A DNA stretch of 60,340 nucleotides from an uncultured Holdemania sp. (lineage in GTDB: Bacteria > Bacillota_I > Bacilli_A > Erysipelotrichales > Erysipelotrichaceae), in the NCBI GenBank assembly GCA_904395815.1, contig CAJFOC010000062.1, positions 1-60,340 on the forward strand. The letters run 5' to 3'. Positions within the stretch are counted from its first letter, which is position 1, and the number at the start of each line of letters is the position of its first letter. This document shows, one piece after another, positions 60,257-60,340 of the stretch. A model generated the notes under the pieces. That model saw only the letters and a program-made list of their open reading frames with translations, did not search any database and was not told the origin of the DNA. The position numbers were made by a program, and so were the translations under genes.

Positions 60257-60340
60257 TATGTACCCCCTTTACTGGACAAACCCAGTGGAGGGGGTTTTTA
60301 GATGAAGTACAGTTATGAATTCAAAATCAAATGTGTGGAG
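60254..60340 (+). mobile_element. Right-hand copy of the IS3-type element, 5' end only
   Basis: 87 bases, the first 85 identical in inverse orientation to 1-85. Begins TGATATGTACCCCCTTTACT, has the CCCCC/GGGGG hairpin and the transposase ribosome site. It interrupts the deacylase gene. Confidence 0.87.
60302..60340 (+). CDS. IS3-family transposase OrfA, first 13 codons (partial)
   Basis: Reads MKYSYEFKIKCVE to the window edge, 10 bases after GGAGG. Start of a helix-turn-helix OrfA (inference from the short match). The reading frame continues outside. Confidence 0.65.
   Translation, partial: MKYSYEFKIKCVE

Overview
The window reads like a chromosomal segment of a spore-forming, gut-type Firmicute, most likely an Erysipelotrichia of the Holdemania kind. 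This is inference from a Na+/H+ V-type ATPase operon, a cotJABC spore-coat cassette, sigma-A promoters of TTGACA-17-TATAAT type, TnpV-type mobile DNA and CcpA-type cre sites; no rRNA is present to settle it. Most genes are of balanced base composition. Two blocks (about 22.1-25.5 kb and 46.1-51.9 kb) are visibly AT-rich and look acquired.

Layout. 1-85 is the end of an IS3-type element; its exact inverted copy closes the window at 60254-60340, so both edges lie in the same IS. 0.2-4.7 kb: a small membrane protein; then, on the minus strand, a DUF308/permuted-papain-like membrane protein, a MerR regulator and an exported flavoprotein reductase controlled through a classic 19-bp-spacer promoter. 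4.9-6.5 kb: YtcJ-type amidohydrolase. 6.7-15.2 kb: nine-gene V-ATPase operon (G/H-C-I-K-F-E-A-B-D). 15.3-21.8 kb: MATE pump, GH13 glucosidase with an MsmK-type sugar ATPase, and a Cache-GGDEF-EAL c-di-GMP phosphodiesterase. 22.3-25.5 kb: AT-rich lactococcin-972-type ABC export locus, then tRNA-Leu(UAG). 25.9-27.6 kb: HxlR regulator and rarA.

27.7-33.2 kb (minus) is the most interesting metabolic locus: a YheO/DauR-like regulator, M20 amidohydrolase, two membrane proteins (one DUF5058), a 2-amino-thiazoline-4-carboxylate (ATC) hydrolase-family protein and an L-cysteine desulfidase. The gene order fits uptake of a cysteine conjugate or thiazoline, its opening to cysteine, and cleavage to pyruvate, ammonia and sulfide. 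The promoter carries a perfect cre match and a duplicated 13-bp element. A sulfatase is divergent from it.

35-40 kb: tRNA-Leu(CAG) and a MarR-controlled heterodimeric ABC exporter. 40.1-43.1 kb: mgtE with a leader that encodes a short peptide behind a near-perfect Shine-Dalgarno, then cotJA-cotJB-cotJC, where CotJA carries a His/Asp/Cys-rich metal-binding extension. 43.2-45.9 kb: Lrp regulator divergent from a MATE pump, chorismate mutase, tRNA-Ala(CGC). 46.1-51.9 kb: an acquired cassette (tnpV, frameshifted Nudix, TetR, two ABC half-exporters) bounded by a 35-bp direct repeat whose 6-bp neighbour differs between the copies. 52-58.8 kb: XRE regulator, ABC exporter, small spore-former protein, dapB, yqeY-like gene and a class A penicillin-binding protein. 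58.8-59.6 kb has no protein gene but contains a candidate transcription unit with an 8-codon leader ORF, a strong hairpin and a terminator. The window ends in an N-acyl-D-amino-acid deacylase gene cut by the IS.
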